Under the pieces are notes generated by a model, which saw nothing but the letters and a program-made list of their open reading frames with translations, did no database searches and was not told where the DNA came from. Made by a program: the position numbers and the translations under genes. Positions 11,264-22,070 of a DNA stretch of 64,000 nt are shown here, piece after piece. The first letter of the stretch is position 1. Every line of letters begins with the position of its first letter. Origin of the DNA: Platanthera guangdongensis (taxonomy: Eukaryota; Streptophyta; Magnoliopsida; Asparagales; Orchidaceae); contig CM077160.1 in the NCBI GenBank assembly GCA_039583875.1, forward strand, positions 113,169,314 to 113,233,313. The letters run 5' to 3'.

Positions 11264-14200
11264 CTATAGATCCAAAACCCCCAATTCTAAGCGAAGCCTA
11301 AAGAAGTGTACTTCAGGAAGGGGTTGGGTAGAGATGTCAGCAAGTTATTCGTCTGTGCCAATGAAATTTACTCTCACATTTTCCTTCTTAATGTGATCTT
11401 GAATGAAGTGATGTTGTACGTCTATATGTTTCGAGCGAGAGTGGTGCAGTGAATTGTTCATTAAGTGTATGACACACTTGTTGTCGCAGCTCAGTTTAAC
11501 GTTCTTGAATGAAATATCAAAGCCCTCTAGCGTTTGTGACATCCAGGGTGCTTGTGCGCAAAAACTCCCTAAGACAATGTATTCAGCCTCGGCCGTGGAG
11601 AGGGCAACAGAATTCTATTTTCTACTCAACCATGAAACTAGTGCGGGCCCTAAGAAGTGACAAGTGTCACTTGTGCTTTTACGATCAAGTAAACATCTAG
11701 CATAATCTGAGTCGGAATACCCATGGAGCGTAAAGGTGTCGGTGTGAGGATATCAAAGACCTAGATTGGTGTGCCACGAGATACCTAAAGATGTGTTTTA
11801 CGACTTTAAAATGAGATTTCTTAGGATTGGCTTGATATCTGGCACAAAGACACACCGCAAACATGATGTCCGGTCTAGACGCACTAAGATACAGTAGTGA
11901 TCCAATCATACCTCGATATACTGTTTGATCTACTGAAATGTCACTTTCATATTTTCCTAATTTATGCGATGCGCTCATAGGAGTTTGAGTATTTCAGATT
12001 CCCAAAACCAAATCGTTTAAGCATATCTTTTATATATTTTGATTGACAAATAAAAATATCATCGTCTCGTTGAGAAATTTGAAATCCTAAGAAGTATGTC
12101 AATTCTCCTATTAAACTAATTTCAAATTCATTTTGCATCACTTCTATGATTTCTTCACATAATTTTTCATTAGTGGCACCAAAGATTATATCATCGACAT
12201 ATATTTGCATGATCATTAAATCAGAATCACTATGTTTTACAAATAATGTAGTATCCGCACTACCCATCCTAAAACCATATTTAATAAGAAAAGATGTCAA
12301 CCTATCATACCAGACACAAGCTGCTTGCTTTAATTCATACATGGCTTTTATGAGTTTATAGACCTGATTTGGATGATTACTATTTTTAAAACCGGGTGGT
12401 TTCTCTACATACACCTCTTCTCTAATATAACCATTTAGAAACGCACTCTTGACGTCCATTTGATACAATTTTATTGTTTTAAAACTAGCAAATGTTAAGA
12501 ACATCAGAATAGACTCAAGGCGAGCTACGAGTGCAAAAGACTCCTCAAAATTCACCCCTTCGATCTGTGAGTACCTCTGAGCAACCAAAATAGCCTTGTT
12601 TCTAGTTATCATACACTCATCATCAAGTTTATTTGTGTAGATCCACTTAACACCTATAACTGGATGATTAATAGGGCGCTCCGCTAATATCCACACTTTA
12701 TTTCTTTCAAATTGATTAAGTTCCTCGTTCGTGGCCAAAAATCAAGACTTCTCATTTAGTGCTTCAGAAATATTTTTTGTTCAATTTCAGATATAAAACA
12801 TAAGCTTGCAAACGATTCATAAAAGTTTGAACGAGTTCTAATCTCATGTGAAGGTTCTCCCATTAATAATTCTCGAGAATGATTTTTTAAAAATTTTAGT
12901 TCGTTTGGAGATTTATATCCTTCAGTATGACCTAATCCATCACCTATTACTTCCTCTCTCTTCACACTCTCCTCTTCTTGAGAAATGAACTCATCATCAA
13001 CTTCATTTGATTTAGAGTCTTCTTTTGGAGTTATTTCATTAAAGTGAACATATATTCATTTTTCTACAACCAATGTTCTTTTATTATAGACCATATAGGC
13101 ACGACACGTTGAGAAATATCCTAAAAAATGCATAGGTCGGATTTTTCGTCAAATTTTTCTAAATTATCCTTGGTGTTAAGAATGAAACACGGGTAACTGA
13201 AGACTCTAAATTAAGATACACTCGGCTTCTTTTCAAAATAGAGCTCATATGGAGCACGCTTACCAATTGGGCGAACCATGGTCCGATTTATTACATAGCA
13301 TGTTGTACTAACTGCTTCAACCCATAGGTATTTGGGTATGCTATACTCGGCAAGTATAGTGTGAGTTAATTCTTGTAGCGTCCAAATTTTTTCCACTATC
13401 CCATTTTGTTGTGGAGTGCGTGGAGCAGAAAACTCATGCTGAATGCCTAAGTTACTACAAAAAGAGGTAAAATTTTCATTATCAAATTCTCCCTCGTGAT
13501 CTGATCTTATACATTTAATTTTTAATTTCATTTCATTCTAAATTTTAGTACACATGATGGAGAGAATTTAGTGAAAGTGTCAGATTTATTTGCAAGAAAA
13601 ATAGTCCAGCAAAAACGTGAGTAATCGCCTATTATTGCAAATGTGTATCATTTCCCACCTAGACTATAGGTATTAAGAGGACCAGACAAATCCATGTGAA
13701 TTAACTGCAATGGTCTAGAAGTGGTAATATTATTTTTGCATTTAAAAGATGATTTTGTGAATTTTCCCTTTTGACAAGGAGCAAATAAAAAAGTCAAACT
13801 ACCGCTTAGTTGTGAAAGTCCACGAATTAGTTTTACTTTCGATAATTTGACTATTAATTTACTCCAAGAATAACTGAGTCTCCTATGCCAAAGTGTTGAC
13901 TCTTCATTTTTAGCGACTAAGCATTATAAATTTGAAGAGAATAAATCATCAAACATGATAGTGTAAACATTGTGTTTCCTAGGTGCGGTTAGCAATATAT
14001 TTTGTGATTTAGCATCAATGATTTTACACATGTTTGTAGAGGTTTCAAATATAACGTTCAGGCCTTTATCGCGCAGTTGACTAATGGATATTAAATTATG
14101 CATTAAACTCCACTAACAGTACGTTTGAAATAGAAAAGTGCATGTTACCTACAGTGCCGACACCCAGAATTCTTTCTTTGTCGTTGTCTCCAAATGTCAC

Positions 14201-14560
14201 CAAGCCTCCTCTTTTCTTTTATAGTCTAAGGAACCTGTCTTCATCTTCCGTCATGTGCTTAGAACACCCAGAGTCAAAGTACCACACGTTCTTATAGTCC
14301 TTAGCCTGCCAACACACCTAAAAAGAGCATGAGGGTAAAGTTCTGATTTCCCAAGTTGTTCCACTCATAATATAGGTAGTCGACTTTGGCATCCAGATTT
14401 GTGCAATTTTTGCTAATCCTTTCTTCAAGCACGAGCCAGAAGTGTGATCAAATTTATTACATTTTGCACACTTGCTGTAGGCGGTGGATGCCACCTTTTG
14501 CGTTTTATTTGGGCTCATGTTGGAAGATGGATACAGGCTTCCAGCTTTAACATAGTTCAC
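11264..14560 (-). pseudogene. Copia F pol: protease, integrase, RT and RNase H
   Basis: Read on the minus strand. A zinc knuckle CAKCNKFDHTSGSC (about 14477-14436) precedes the protease motif FDSGCSKHMT (about 14280). Integrase shows IRSDHEGEFDNENF and TPQQNGIVE (13531-13380). RT (12738-11962) holds VDVKSAFLNG, LKQAACVWYDRL and the catalytic YVDDIIFG. Then RNase H with MGMIGSLLYLSASRPDI-type motif, SCDNKCVIHL and SRSKHIDVQHHFI, ending with LGVLDL and TAG at 11266. Stops (for example TAA after GTDE) and frameshifts are frequent; the integrase N-terminal part is badly decayed. In family terms this is SIRE-type. Confidence 0.85.
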
Positions 14561-14706
14561 TTTATTTTTCTGAAGTTTTTTGTTCGGATTTGTTGGAGAA
14601 GAACTATCGCTAGCGATAGTGATATCGTCGGGCGATAGCTTCGCATGTTTGTATCTCAGCCCAAACTTTCCAGATCCCTGAAACTAATAGCCCAGCAGCA
14701 TATTAA

Positions 14707-15578
14707 GCCTCTGTTTGGGACAGCTCTGGCGGATGGAAGTGTTGATGATCGAGTAGAGTTTTTTGAACAGAACTCTTTAAAAGCTGTTTTTAATAAGTTG
14801 TTGTTTGGACTATGATCTAAGAATTGTTGCTGCTCCCGTCGTTCTTGGAGGCCGGATATGCGTCGCTGAGGCAGCCAACCATCCTCGTCAAACAAGCTGA
14901 ATGCCGATCGGGCTGTAAAAAAATGAAGATCACGGCAACCAACCATCTTCGTCCTTGTCAAACAAGTTGAACGCCTCCTTGAACTCAGAGATTTGTTCAT
15001 CCATGAGTTGATCGACCAAAGTTCCTGGGAGATCACGAAGGATGCGACTAGGGAAGACGACGGGAGAAGAGAGGAATCGATCTGGGGAAGAGGACGGGAT
15101 GCGACTTCACCGGAGCGACTAGGGTTGGGATATAGAGGCGGATCTCGACGCTGCAGATCCCAGAGAACTAATACCTTCTGCTAGCGAACTTGTAGCCACA
15201 TGGAATCGATGAATCCTATGCTAGGGTTTATAATAGAGAATACTACCCATCCAGAGTTCACGATCAGGCACCGCCGGAGCTAGACCGGCGGCTACACTAT
15301 TCCCCGTTCCTTCGCAGATCGAGGGGAAGAACTATCGAGGACGACAGTGGTTCCAGGACGGCGGGATCGGGACTGAAGACCTATCTGGATCGGGATTGAG
15401 GGGCAGGAAGTAATTTTTAGAGCGCTAAAGCTGGGGGTCCCCAGCTTCCTAAAAATCAACTCTTGAGTGATTTTCACGGAATTGATTTTGAAAGAATTGT
15501 TCTTCCAAACAACATAAACTCAGCTCTGGCGGCTGGAATAGAACTTTTCCAGCCGCCAGAGCTACGCCAAACAAAGCC
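14707..15578. mobile_element. MITE with GGGCTTTGTTTGG-type inverted ends and a foldback right arm
   Basis: The left end GCCTCTGTTTGGGACAGC and the right end, in reverse complement GGCTTTGTTTGGCGTAGC, both continue into AGCTCTGGCGG-TGGAA. Flanks are TAA (left) and CAA (right), fitting a decayed 3-bp Harbinger/Tourist-like duplication. The right arm repeats AGCTCTGGCGGCTGGAA in inverted form 7 bases apart (15523-15563), so it can fold alone. It interrupts F between gag and protease. The interior (about 15030-15240) contains GC-rich leader-like sequence and GCTAGGGTTT, possibly captured plant 5' UTR; that is unproven. Confidence 0.7.
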
Positions 15579-15668
15579 CAAGTGATTTTTTGCTTATTCC
15601 AAACTTTTGGATGGTACAGTTCAGGTCATGGATCTTTGCATTTAACACAGTGTTTTTTGTGACAAGCA

Positions 15669-17144
15669 TCACACACCGGTTTGCAAATTGCTTTTTTTAA
15701 TTCTCAATATGGATAAGAGACGTCTGTAGCTTCTTCTCCAGGGCCTTCCTCTCTTTGGTAAGAGCTTCTTCTCCAGGGCCTTCCTCTCTTTGGTAAGAGT
15801 TTCATTTTTAGAGGAAGTCTTGGAGAGGATTTCTTTCAATTCGTTTATCATGCTCAAGGAGTGAAAACTTTCTTAGCACTCGACTTTCACTTTCCCATAT
15901 TTGATTAGTTCATTATTGAGACATTTTAAATCCTTTTTCATTTGCTTATTTTCAGATTTTAAGAAATTATTTTTATCACGCAAATCATCTAATTTATCAC
16001 ATGGTTTTTCATATAAATCATAAAGTTCTTCATAAGTGTGAGGGGTTACCTCAGTGTCTCTATGGACACTGGATTCACTGTCAAATTCGTCTTGGTGCTT
16101 CCCCATGAGGCACATATTTGACTCTTCTTCACTGCTTGTGCTTGAAGTGTCTGACTCATTTGCTGATGTATCACCCTAGGTTGACGCCTTTAGCACCTTT
16201 TTATTCTCCTTGCTATGCGTCTTCCTTTCCCTTTACTCCTTCAGAAGCTTAGGACAGCCACACTTGAAGTGTCCAGATTTGTGACAGTGGAAGAACTCTG
16301 GGGCAAACTATTCTTCATCACTCTTTGACACTTTTGATGGCTTGCTCCACCTTTTTTTCTCTTCCGCGTTGTTCTTCATGAATCTTCGAAACCTATCACG
16401 CCTTTTTGGATTCCTTATGAATTTTTTGAAGTCGCGGCGTACAGGCTCTTTTTGTCATTAGTCTCCTCAGTCACCTCCTTTTTCTTGCCCTCCTTTAACG
16501 CTAATGCCTTCTTTTTTTGTTCCGTGGGATACTCCTCGACTTGAATCTTCAGTTCGAGCTTTATGGGTTTTCAGGTTCCTAATGAGACTCTCTATCTCCA
16601 GGGTACTGATGTCATGAGACTCGGTAATGGCAATCACCTTCGGATTGAATCGCGGAGGCAAGGACCGCAGGATCGTCCTTAGCAAATCCTCATTTGAAAA
16701 GATCTTTCTGAAATATCTAGAGACGTTAACGATCTTTGTGAAGCGAGTGTACATGTTGTCCACCTCCTTGTCGATCTCCATCCGAAACTGTTCATAATCA
16801 GATTCCATTCAAAACAACTTCGACTCCTTTATCTGTGAATTACCTTCATGAGTCAATTCAAGTAAACGACAAATATCATAAGCAGTTTCACAATTACAGA
16901 TTCTATTAAATTCAGTCTTATCTAAAACGCAAAATAAAGAGTTCATAACTTTGGTATTATTGGTATACCTCAGCTTATCCGCTTCATCCCATTTATCAAG
17001 AGATTTTTCCACAATCTGATCAGATACAGTAATAGTGGGTGCAATGCATTTTGTTTCGATCATGGCCCACACGTCCATGCTTTGTGTCATCAAAAATATT
17101 TTCATGTGAGTTCTCCAGTGGTTGTAATCATTCCTCATAAACAA
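15669..17144 (-). pseudogene. Copia F gag with coiled-coil and zinc knuckle
   Basis: Starts near MFMRNDYNHWRTHMKIFLM (SIRE/copia gag N-terminus), followed by WDEADKLRYTNN and AYDICRLLELTHEG. One in-frame TGA at 16811 separates it from the continuation MESDYEQFRM...SLPPRFNPKV. After frameshifts, a zinc knuckle CHKSGHFKCGC lies near 16290-16260. The C-terminal part (16115-15873) is a predicted coiled coil rich in Glu, Lys and Leu (YEELYDLYEK, FLKSENKQMKKDL). A 45-bp tandem duplication (GAGAAGAAGCTCTTACCAAA-type) lies at 15740-15800. Function: particle coat, cytoplasmic. Confidence 0.83.
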
Positions 17145-17230
17145 TGGAGGCCTACTCCTTGTCCCTCAAGAAAGGCGTGAATAGCATTGGTCATCTACTT
17201 CAGGATTTTAATCCCTTTTCGAAGTAACCT

Positions 17231-17243
17231 AGCTCTGATATCA
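17231..17243 (-). other. Primer-binding site of copia F
   Basis: Minus-strand TGATATCAGAGCT matches the initiator Met tRNA complement TGGTATCAGAGCT with one change. It should sit two bases from the 5' LTR, but a solo LTR now separates the two by 1 kb; the last bases of the site are part of that solo LTR's TCACT target duplication. Confidence 0.8.
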
Positions 17244-17339
17244 CTTGTATAACCCGTAATTCGTCGATACCAAAGACGACCGAGGAGGGCCTAGAGGACC
17301 TTACCTACCCATGGGAGAGATCAGACCCTTAGAGGCAAG

Positions 17340-17825
17340 CTCAGCCCCCCTGGGGCGAGTGCATCCCCCAGGGGCGAGATCCAGGCACCCAGGGGCTAAT
17401 GCATACCCCAGGGGCGAGATTCAGGCACCCTAGGGCGAGTGCAGCCCCCCTTGGGCAAGTGCAGCCCCCCAGGGGCGAGATCTAGGCACCCTGGGGCGAG
17501 TGCAACACTCAGGGGCGAGATCCAGACACCCTGGGGCGAGTGCAACCCCCAGGGGAGAGATTCAGGTACCCTGGGGCGAGTGCATCCCCCAGGGGCGAGA
17601 TCCACGCACCCTGGGGCGAGTGCATCCCCCAGGGGCGAGATCCAAGCACCCTGGGGCGAATGCAGCTCCCCATGGGCGAGATCCAGGCACCCTGGGGCGA
17701 GTGTAACCCCTAGGGGCGAGATCCAAGCACCCTGGGGCGAGTGCAACCCCCAGGGGAGAGATTCAGGCACCCCGGAGCGAGTGCATCCCCTAGGGGCAAG
17801 ATCCAAGCACCTGGGGGTGAGTGGC
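17340..17825 (+). repeat. About 41-bp tandem repeat array in the solo LTR U3
   Basis: About twelve imperfect units of the form GGGGCGAGTGCA, then CCCCCAGGGGCGAGATCC, then AGGCACCCT. Unit variants carry AAGCACC or ATTCAGGC. The array lies upstream of the TATA box, the position of LTR enhancers. Long open frames on both strands across it (such as 17396-17806) are caused by the repeat period and are not genes. Confidence 0.9.
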
Positions 17826-17988
17826 GAGTCACAGCTTCATCGGGCACTCGCCAACTCTAGGATACCTCTTTAGGTATGTTAATATCCCCTCCAAACAGCG
17901 GAGTTCGGCTATTGACAGACCACTTTGGGGTGCATTTAGTAAAACCGGAAGGCAAAATTCTGCTATCAGCAGATCAGACTCGAAAAAC

Positions 17989-17996
17989 TATAAATA
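17989..17996 (+). promoter_or_regulatory. TATA box of the solo LTR
   Basis: TATAAATA in the context AACTATAAATAGACCC, about 250 bp before the LTR end and just after the tandem repeat array. It matches the plant TATA consensus and would direct transcription rightwards. Confidence 0.6.
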
Positions 17997-18254
17997 GACC
18001 CTTAAAGTACCTTGGAGAGGGGAAGATTCAGGCTTTCTTCTTCCCCCCAAGGTGCCTAGCTCAGCATTGGCTAGGGAGGGGAAGCGCTCTAAGATCTTTC
18101 GGGTGTGTGGTGGGACCTCCGCGCTGCAGCCCAAGGTCTATTCCTTAGTTCAACAAGACCGACCAAGAGCTCTCGCTTGGGAGAAGTAGGTGCAAGTTAC
18201 CCCTTACTAGGGTCCCGAACTCCACAAAGACCGAATTTCGATTTCAACATCACT

Positions 18255-19559
18255 TGCTGGATCTGATGGCCAACCTAAGAGAGAGGTGAATAAGGTTTGC
18301 AGAAAACTAATAGAGATTAAAAAATATTCGAATGTAAGAAGCAATTTTTCTGGAGCCATTGTCAGGCGATATCGAGATATCGTCGGCGATATCGACAGAA
18401 ACTTCGTTTCTTGTTTTTGAAGATCGTATAGCAGAAGGTACACACAAGAAATTAAACTTTAAATAGTAAGCACATATGATTAAAGATGAAACAAGAATAC
18501 ATGATTTTATTACATAAAAAAGAGTTTACAAAGTTCCAAACTAGATCTCCATGACGCCGGAGATCGGAGGCGATGAATCGAATATTTTTTGAGGTTTATA
18601 TACCGACCCTACCCTAGAGGACCGGTTGTCTCTCTCACTTCTTCCTAAGAAGATCGACGAACTGACTAGATTTCCCAGATCTAGACGTGCTCCTAGGACG
18701 ATTTCCACGGATTTCTCCCAGAAATCTGACGACCTCTTAGGCCGATTTCCCACAAACTCCTCCCGGGAGTTCGACGCCCACACCGGACGATTTCTCCGCA
18801 CAAAATACAGTAAACAATGAAAAAGAAGAAAGAAGATCAAATAAAAATTATTGTTCCCTCAAAAAGTACATCTCTGGAGGCGATGAATGATTGGTGCTTC
18901 TGATTCACGTGGCTAGGGCATGCGATCGTCTTCAGAATCTCGTTCTCGGATTGGAACCTTTTTCACCAGGAGACACTTGTCACGAGGGAAAGACTTCAAA
19001 AATCTCCTTTGTTTGTGCACGAGGGAAAGACTTCTCCTTCTTAGATGGTGGCTCTCAGCAACAGGGACGACAAGAACCGTCTCTGGACGTTCTAGGGTTG
19101 GAACCTTTTTCACCAGGAGAAATAATCACGCTTATATCGATTTTAGCGCTACCGCCGAGCGATAGTGGCTATTGTCAGGCGATAGTGGCTATTGTCAGGC
19201 GATAGTAGCTATCGCCCGGCGATATCCAATTTTAGTACCGTCGCCGCCAGCTGTCCCGCGTCGGAAAGGAAAGGAGAGTCGTTTCCAAATTTACGGCTGT
19301 TATCGTCGGGCAATAGTCGCTATCGCCAGGCGATATCCTAATTTAGAGCTTCCTTTTCTGGCAACCCGCGCGTTCAACCAGTCCATGGATCGCTGGCGTG
19401 TCCACATCCAGGCTATCGCCTGCGATAGTGCAAAAATCTGTCGATCCTGAAAATCTTCACACCTGTAAAATTGTACATTATACCCAAAATTGTATGATCA
19501 AATACAGCTTGAGAACTGATATTATCAAACCTGAGAGATGCAGAACGCATGTTCCAACA
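18255..19559 (-). repeat. 5' LTR of copia F
   Basis: 1305 bp, the partner of 3115-4353. In the plus reading it runs from TGCTGGATCTGATGGCC to CATGTTCCAACA, followed by the AGATA target duplication. It carries the same CTATCG/CGATAG palindrome clusters (about 18358-18395, 19140-19222, 19300-19335, 19412-19432); one unit, GATAGTGGCTATTGTCAGGC, is tandemly doubled here and single in the other LTR. Confidence 0.9.
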
Positions 19560-19564
19560 AGATA

Positions 19565-19910
19565 GGTATAAGAGTCTCAATCTGGATGTGCGTGAGATAG
19601 GTATAAGAGTCTTTCAACCAATCTCAAATTGTTCGAGGCATCTGTGCGGTCACCATCACTGTCTTCATCAATCCTATGATTCTACTTCATATGAGTGTTA
19701 TATGGAGCACAACCGAGCATCCCAGTCTTTTTTAATAGATTCAAACATACTTACGTTGAGCAATAAAGATACCTTGATTTGATCTAGTCACTTCAATTCT
19801 CCAGAAGTATTTTAATCTCACGAAGTCCTTCACTTCAAACTCAGCAGACAAGAGTGTCTTCAGATTTGCAATTTCACCTGTGCCATCACCAGTGATCACA
19901 ATGTCATCCA
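19565..19910 (-). pseudogene. Copia G reverse transcriptase, C-terminal part
   Basis: Minus-strand translation starts at the catalytic region DDIVITGDGTGEI, followed by LSAEFEVKDFVRLKYFWRIE and GIFIAQRKYV, and runs to a LIYLTHAHPD-like end where F is inserted. The rest of the same gene is at 2539-3109. It has several stops and a short tandem copy of GACTCTTATACCTATCT next to the insertion point. Upstream of the YVDD motif the match stops abruptly near 19910, where a chromovirus gag begins. Confidence 0.8.
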
Positions 19911-20989
19911 ACCAGCCGCCTCAGAGCACTCCAGACGTCCCAGCACCTTCTATTTATCTTACATTATGAGTGACTCGTCTTATCAAATGAGTCAGATCTT
20001 TTCCATGTTGCAGGTCCTCATGGAGCAGCAACTTCCCTCTTGGGCCATCATCAGGAGGCCATTACTGCACTCTCCAAACACATTGATGATCTCTCCACCT
20101 CCCACGCACATGATGAAGCAAGAAGAAGTCAGACACCGCAACTTATCCGCCACGCGCCGCCATCACTTACCGTCCACGAGCCACCGCCCCCAGTCCTCGC
20201 TCACCCCGACGTTGCTATTTTGTTACGCTATATCAGGTTGGACTTTCCAACCTATGATGGGAAAACAAATAATTTGAGTTGGATCACCAAATGTGAGCAA
20301 TTCTATGGTCGCCAACAAACTTCGGCAATTGAACGACTTCCTCTGACCTCCTTCCATCTTCTGAACTCGACTTTACTTTGGGTCACTCGTCTCCTCGGAC
20401 CTCACTGATCAGACGGGTCTGACATGTGATGACTTTAAGCGACTCTTCAACTTGCGCTTCGGTCCCCCCATCCGCAGTAACCCCCTCAATTCCCTCACAA
20501 CTCTACGCCGCACTGGCTCTGTGAACGGTTACCTGAAGCAATTTTAGCTTCTTCTAACACATAACACACTTTCCCCAGAGATGCAGGTCATCATCTTCAC
20601 TGCAGGACTTTGCGATCGTCTGTGATTGGATGTCAAATTTGAGGCCCCACCAGACTCAGTAACTGCTATGAGTCTAGCCTAGCAATGCGGTCGTCGCCTC
20701 CAGCTGGCACAGGAGACCTAGGCCCCCCCCCAACATCAACACTTAGCAAGGCCATACCAAAGGTTAGGTCGCGCCGCCGATAAGCCGCTTATCTCAAGCC
20801 AAGATGTTGGAATGACGGTCATATGCATTATGTTTTAACTGCAACGAGCAATACACTCGCGGACACAGGTGTAAAAAGCTTTTCAACCTGAACGTCAAGG
20901 ACTCCGACGAGGAGGGAGCCGGATGATGCTCGTACCATTGTGCTTCCCCTTGAGCTTGAGGTCAAGCTCGTTTTAAATGGCAGGGGAGA
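19911..20989 (+). pseudogene. Chromovirus gag fused to the last residues of pol (internal deletion)
   Basis: From about 19966 (MSDSSYQMSQIF) with a frameshift near 20036, the translation shows Reina/Tekay-type gag: RLDFPTYDGKTNNLSWITKC, then LRFGPPIRSNPLNSL and a GSVNGYLKQF segment. A zinc knuckle CFNCNEQYTRGHRC lies at 20836-20877. Only some 35 codons later comes an LELEVKLVLNGRGD-like stretch that resembles the extreme C-terminus of chromovirus pol, then the polypurine tract and an LTR. Protease, RT, RNase H and integrase are absent. The 5' end is cut at about 19911, against copia G. Confidence 0.75.
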
Positions 20990-21321
20990 TGTTATGGGTT
21001 GTGCATCCATTTATCTAGTTGATTATGATAATCTCTATTATGTAGGTGTCATCATTATATAGGTATTATCATTATGTAAGGGTCTTGAGCACTAGGTCTA
21101 GTAATAGGTGTTATTATTGTTGTTTTTTTATATATTGTAAGCATATATAAAAAAATATGGAAGGTTGTATGGAGCAAGTAAGAAATTCTATTTCATGTTT
21201 ATTATGTGAGACCATTGGTGGCCCTCTCCTCTAATGAGCAACCCCGCTTAAGCAGTCGCGGATAGGGCTCCACGACATCGTTCCTTCACTCCTCCGGCAT
21301 CCGCAGAGTAGGCCCGTAACA
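20990..21321 (+). repeat. 3' LTR of the truncated chromovirus
   Basis: 332 bp, TGTTATGGGTTGTG...GGCCCGTAACA, with the inverted TGTTA/TAACA ends. It directly follows the purine run GGCAGGGGAGA (20979-20989). Tandem-like GTAGGTGTCATCATTATATAG/GTAGGTATTATCATTATGTA copies lie at 21041-21085. No 5' LTR partner was found in the window. Confidence 0.75.
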
Positions 21322-21860
21322 GAGCCCCGCCGCTCATATTTACATATACACGTAAAACACACGATTTAGTATGTTGAATAAACAATAAACATAGAACATT
21401 CAAGTTCCGAAGTAAAGAACCCATTCTTCCTTAAGTGTGCATTCTTCTTAATTAATCTTTTGGGTTCTCGCACTACATATGCACACCACCTGTTAAAAAG
21501 GTCTGTCCACGAACCAAAAGACTCTGGGATCAATCTCCTAAGTCTTTGTTACCAAATTATAGCATTCTACAAGTAAACAACGTATAATATGGGTCCGACC
21601 GATCCCCACAACATACCACTTTCACAAGCTAAGCCATATAAAATGATAAGGAAATAAAACTTCAATTAATAAAAAGTTTAAACATCTAGCAGAAGCAAAT
21701 ATGAAATCCAATACTCAAAATATAATGTCTGCACCTAAAACTTAACCTAAAACTCGCGTAATAAAGCGTTCGGCCTTAGCACAATTACAAGTCCACATAC
21801 AACCGTCCAAATAGAAAATACAACGCATAGTACAACTTGGGGCTTGCATGCTCAATACAA
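21322..21860. other. Unresolved repetitive sequence
   Basis: AT-rich, no credible gene on either strand. It forms one block with 22071-23270 once the SINE is removed. I see no second copy inside the window, so I cannot assign it to an element. Confidence 0.4.
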
Positions 21861-21870
21861 GCAATGAAAT

Positions 21871-22060
21871 GGGGGGCAGCCCGGTGTACAAAGCATCCAC
21901 GCACAACGAGGGTCCGAGGAAGGGTCCCACCACAAGGGTGAAATGTAGGCAAACCTAACCCTGCATTTTTGCAAGAGGCTGCTTCCAGAATTCGAATCTG
22001 TGATCTCAAGGTCACACGGCGACACCTTAACCGGCGCGCCAAGGCTCCCCTTCAGTATAT
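21871..22060 (-). mobile_element. Au-type SINE
   Basis: On the minus strand a tRNA-like head (GGGAGCCTTGGCGCGCCGG, then the B-box-like GATTCGAATTCTGG) is followed by AGCAGCCTCTTGCAAAAATG, CAGGGTTAGG, ACCCTTGTGGTGGGACCC and TGCACCGGGCTGCCC, the recognisable body of the angiosperm Au SINE. A perfect 10-bp target duplication ATTTCATTGC (minus reading) flanks it at 21861-21870 and 22061-22070. Ten bases (ATATACTGAA) lie between the duplication and the usual GGGAGCC start. Transcription would be by RNA polymerase III; mobilisation uses LINE enzymes. Confidence 0.92.
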
Positions 22061-22070
22061 GCAATGAAAT

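Larger units (their letters stand above)
17246..18249 (+). mobile_element. Solo LTR of a gypsy-type element, inserted at F's LTR/PBS junction
   Basis: 1004 bp starting TGTATAACCCG and ending TTTCAACA, flanked on both sides by TCACT (17241-17245 and 18250-18254). Removing it restores the LTR-to-PBS spacing of F, so it is a bona fide insertion. No internal domain is present, so it arose by LTR-LTR recombination or never had one in this copy. A TATA box (TATAAATA, 17989-17996) implies plus-strand transcription. The TGTATAACCCG start resembles chromovirus LTRs (TGTAACACCC). Confidence 0.92.
3115..19559 (-). mobile_element. Copia F: SIRE-like Ty1/copia element, minus strand, with three nested insertions
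   Basis: LTRs at 3115-4353 and 18255-19559 share their length and order. On the minus strand they start TGTTGGAACATG and end near GATC(C)A-CA. An AGATA target duplication flanks the unit. The internal region, read right to left, holds a primer-binding site, gag with a coiled coil and zinc knuckle, protease, integrase, reverse transcriptase and RNase H. The long LTRs, the extended gag and the WYFDSGCSKHMT protease motif point to the SIRE/Maximus lineage. Without copia E, the MITE and the solo LTR it would be near 9.6 kb. LTRs differ by roughly a tenth by eye, so it is old. Confidence 0.9.

Noticed and set aside
17396..17873. Long open frames on both strands (136 and 144 codons) with repeated Pro/Gly-rich peptides
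   Set aside because: They are produced by the 41-bp tandem array in the solo LTR; several frames are open at once and the peptide period equals the DNA repeat.
21939..22050. A tRNA gene
   Set aside because: The tRNA-like head with A and B boxes is part of an Au SINE with its own target duplication; the acceptor stem is not closed.
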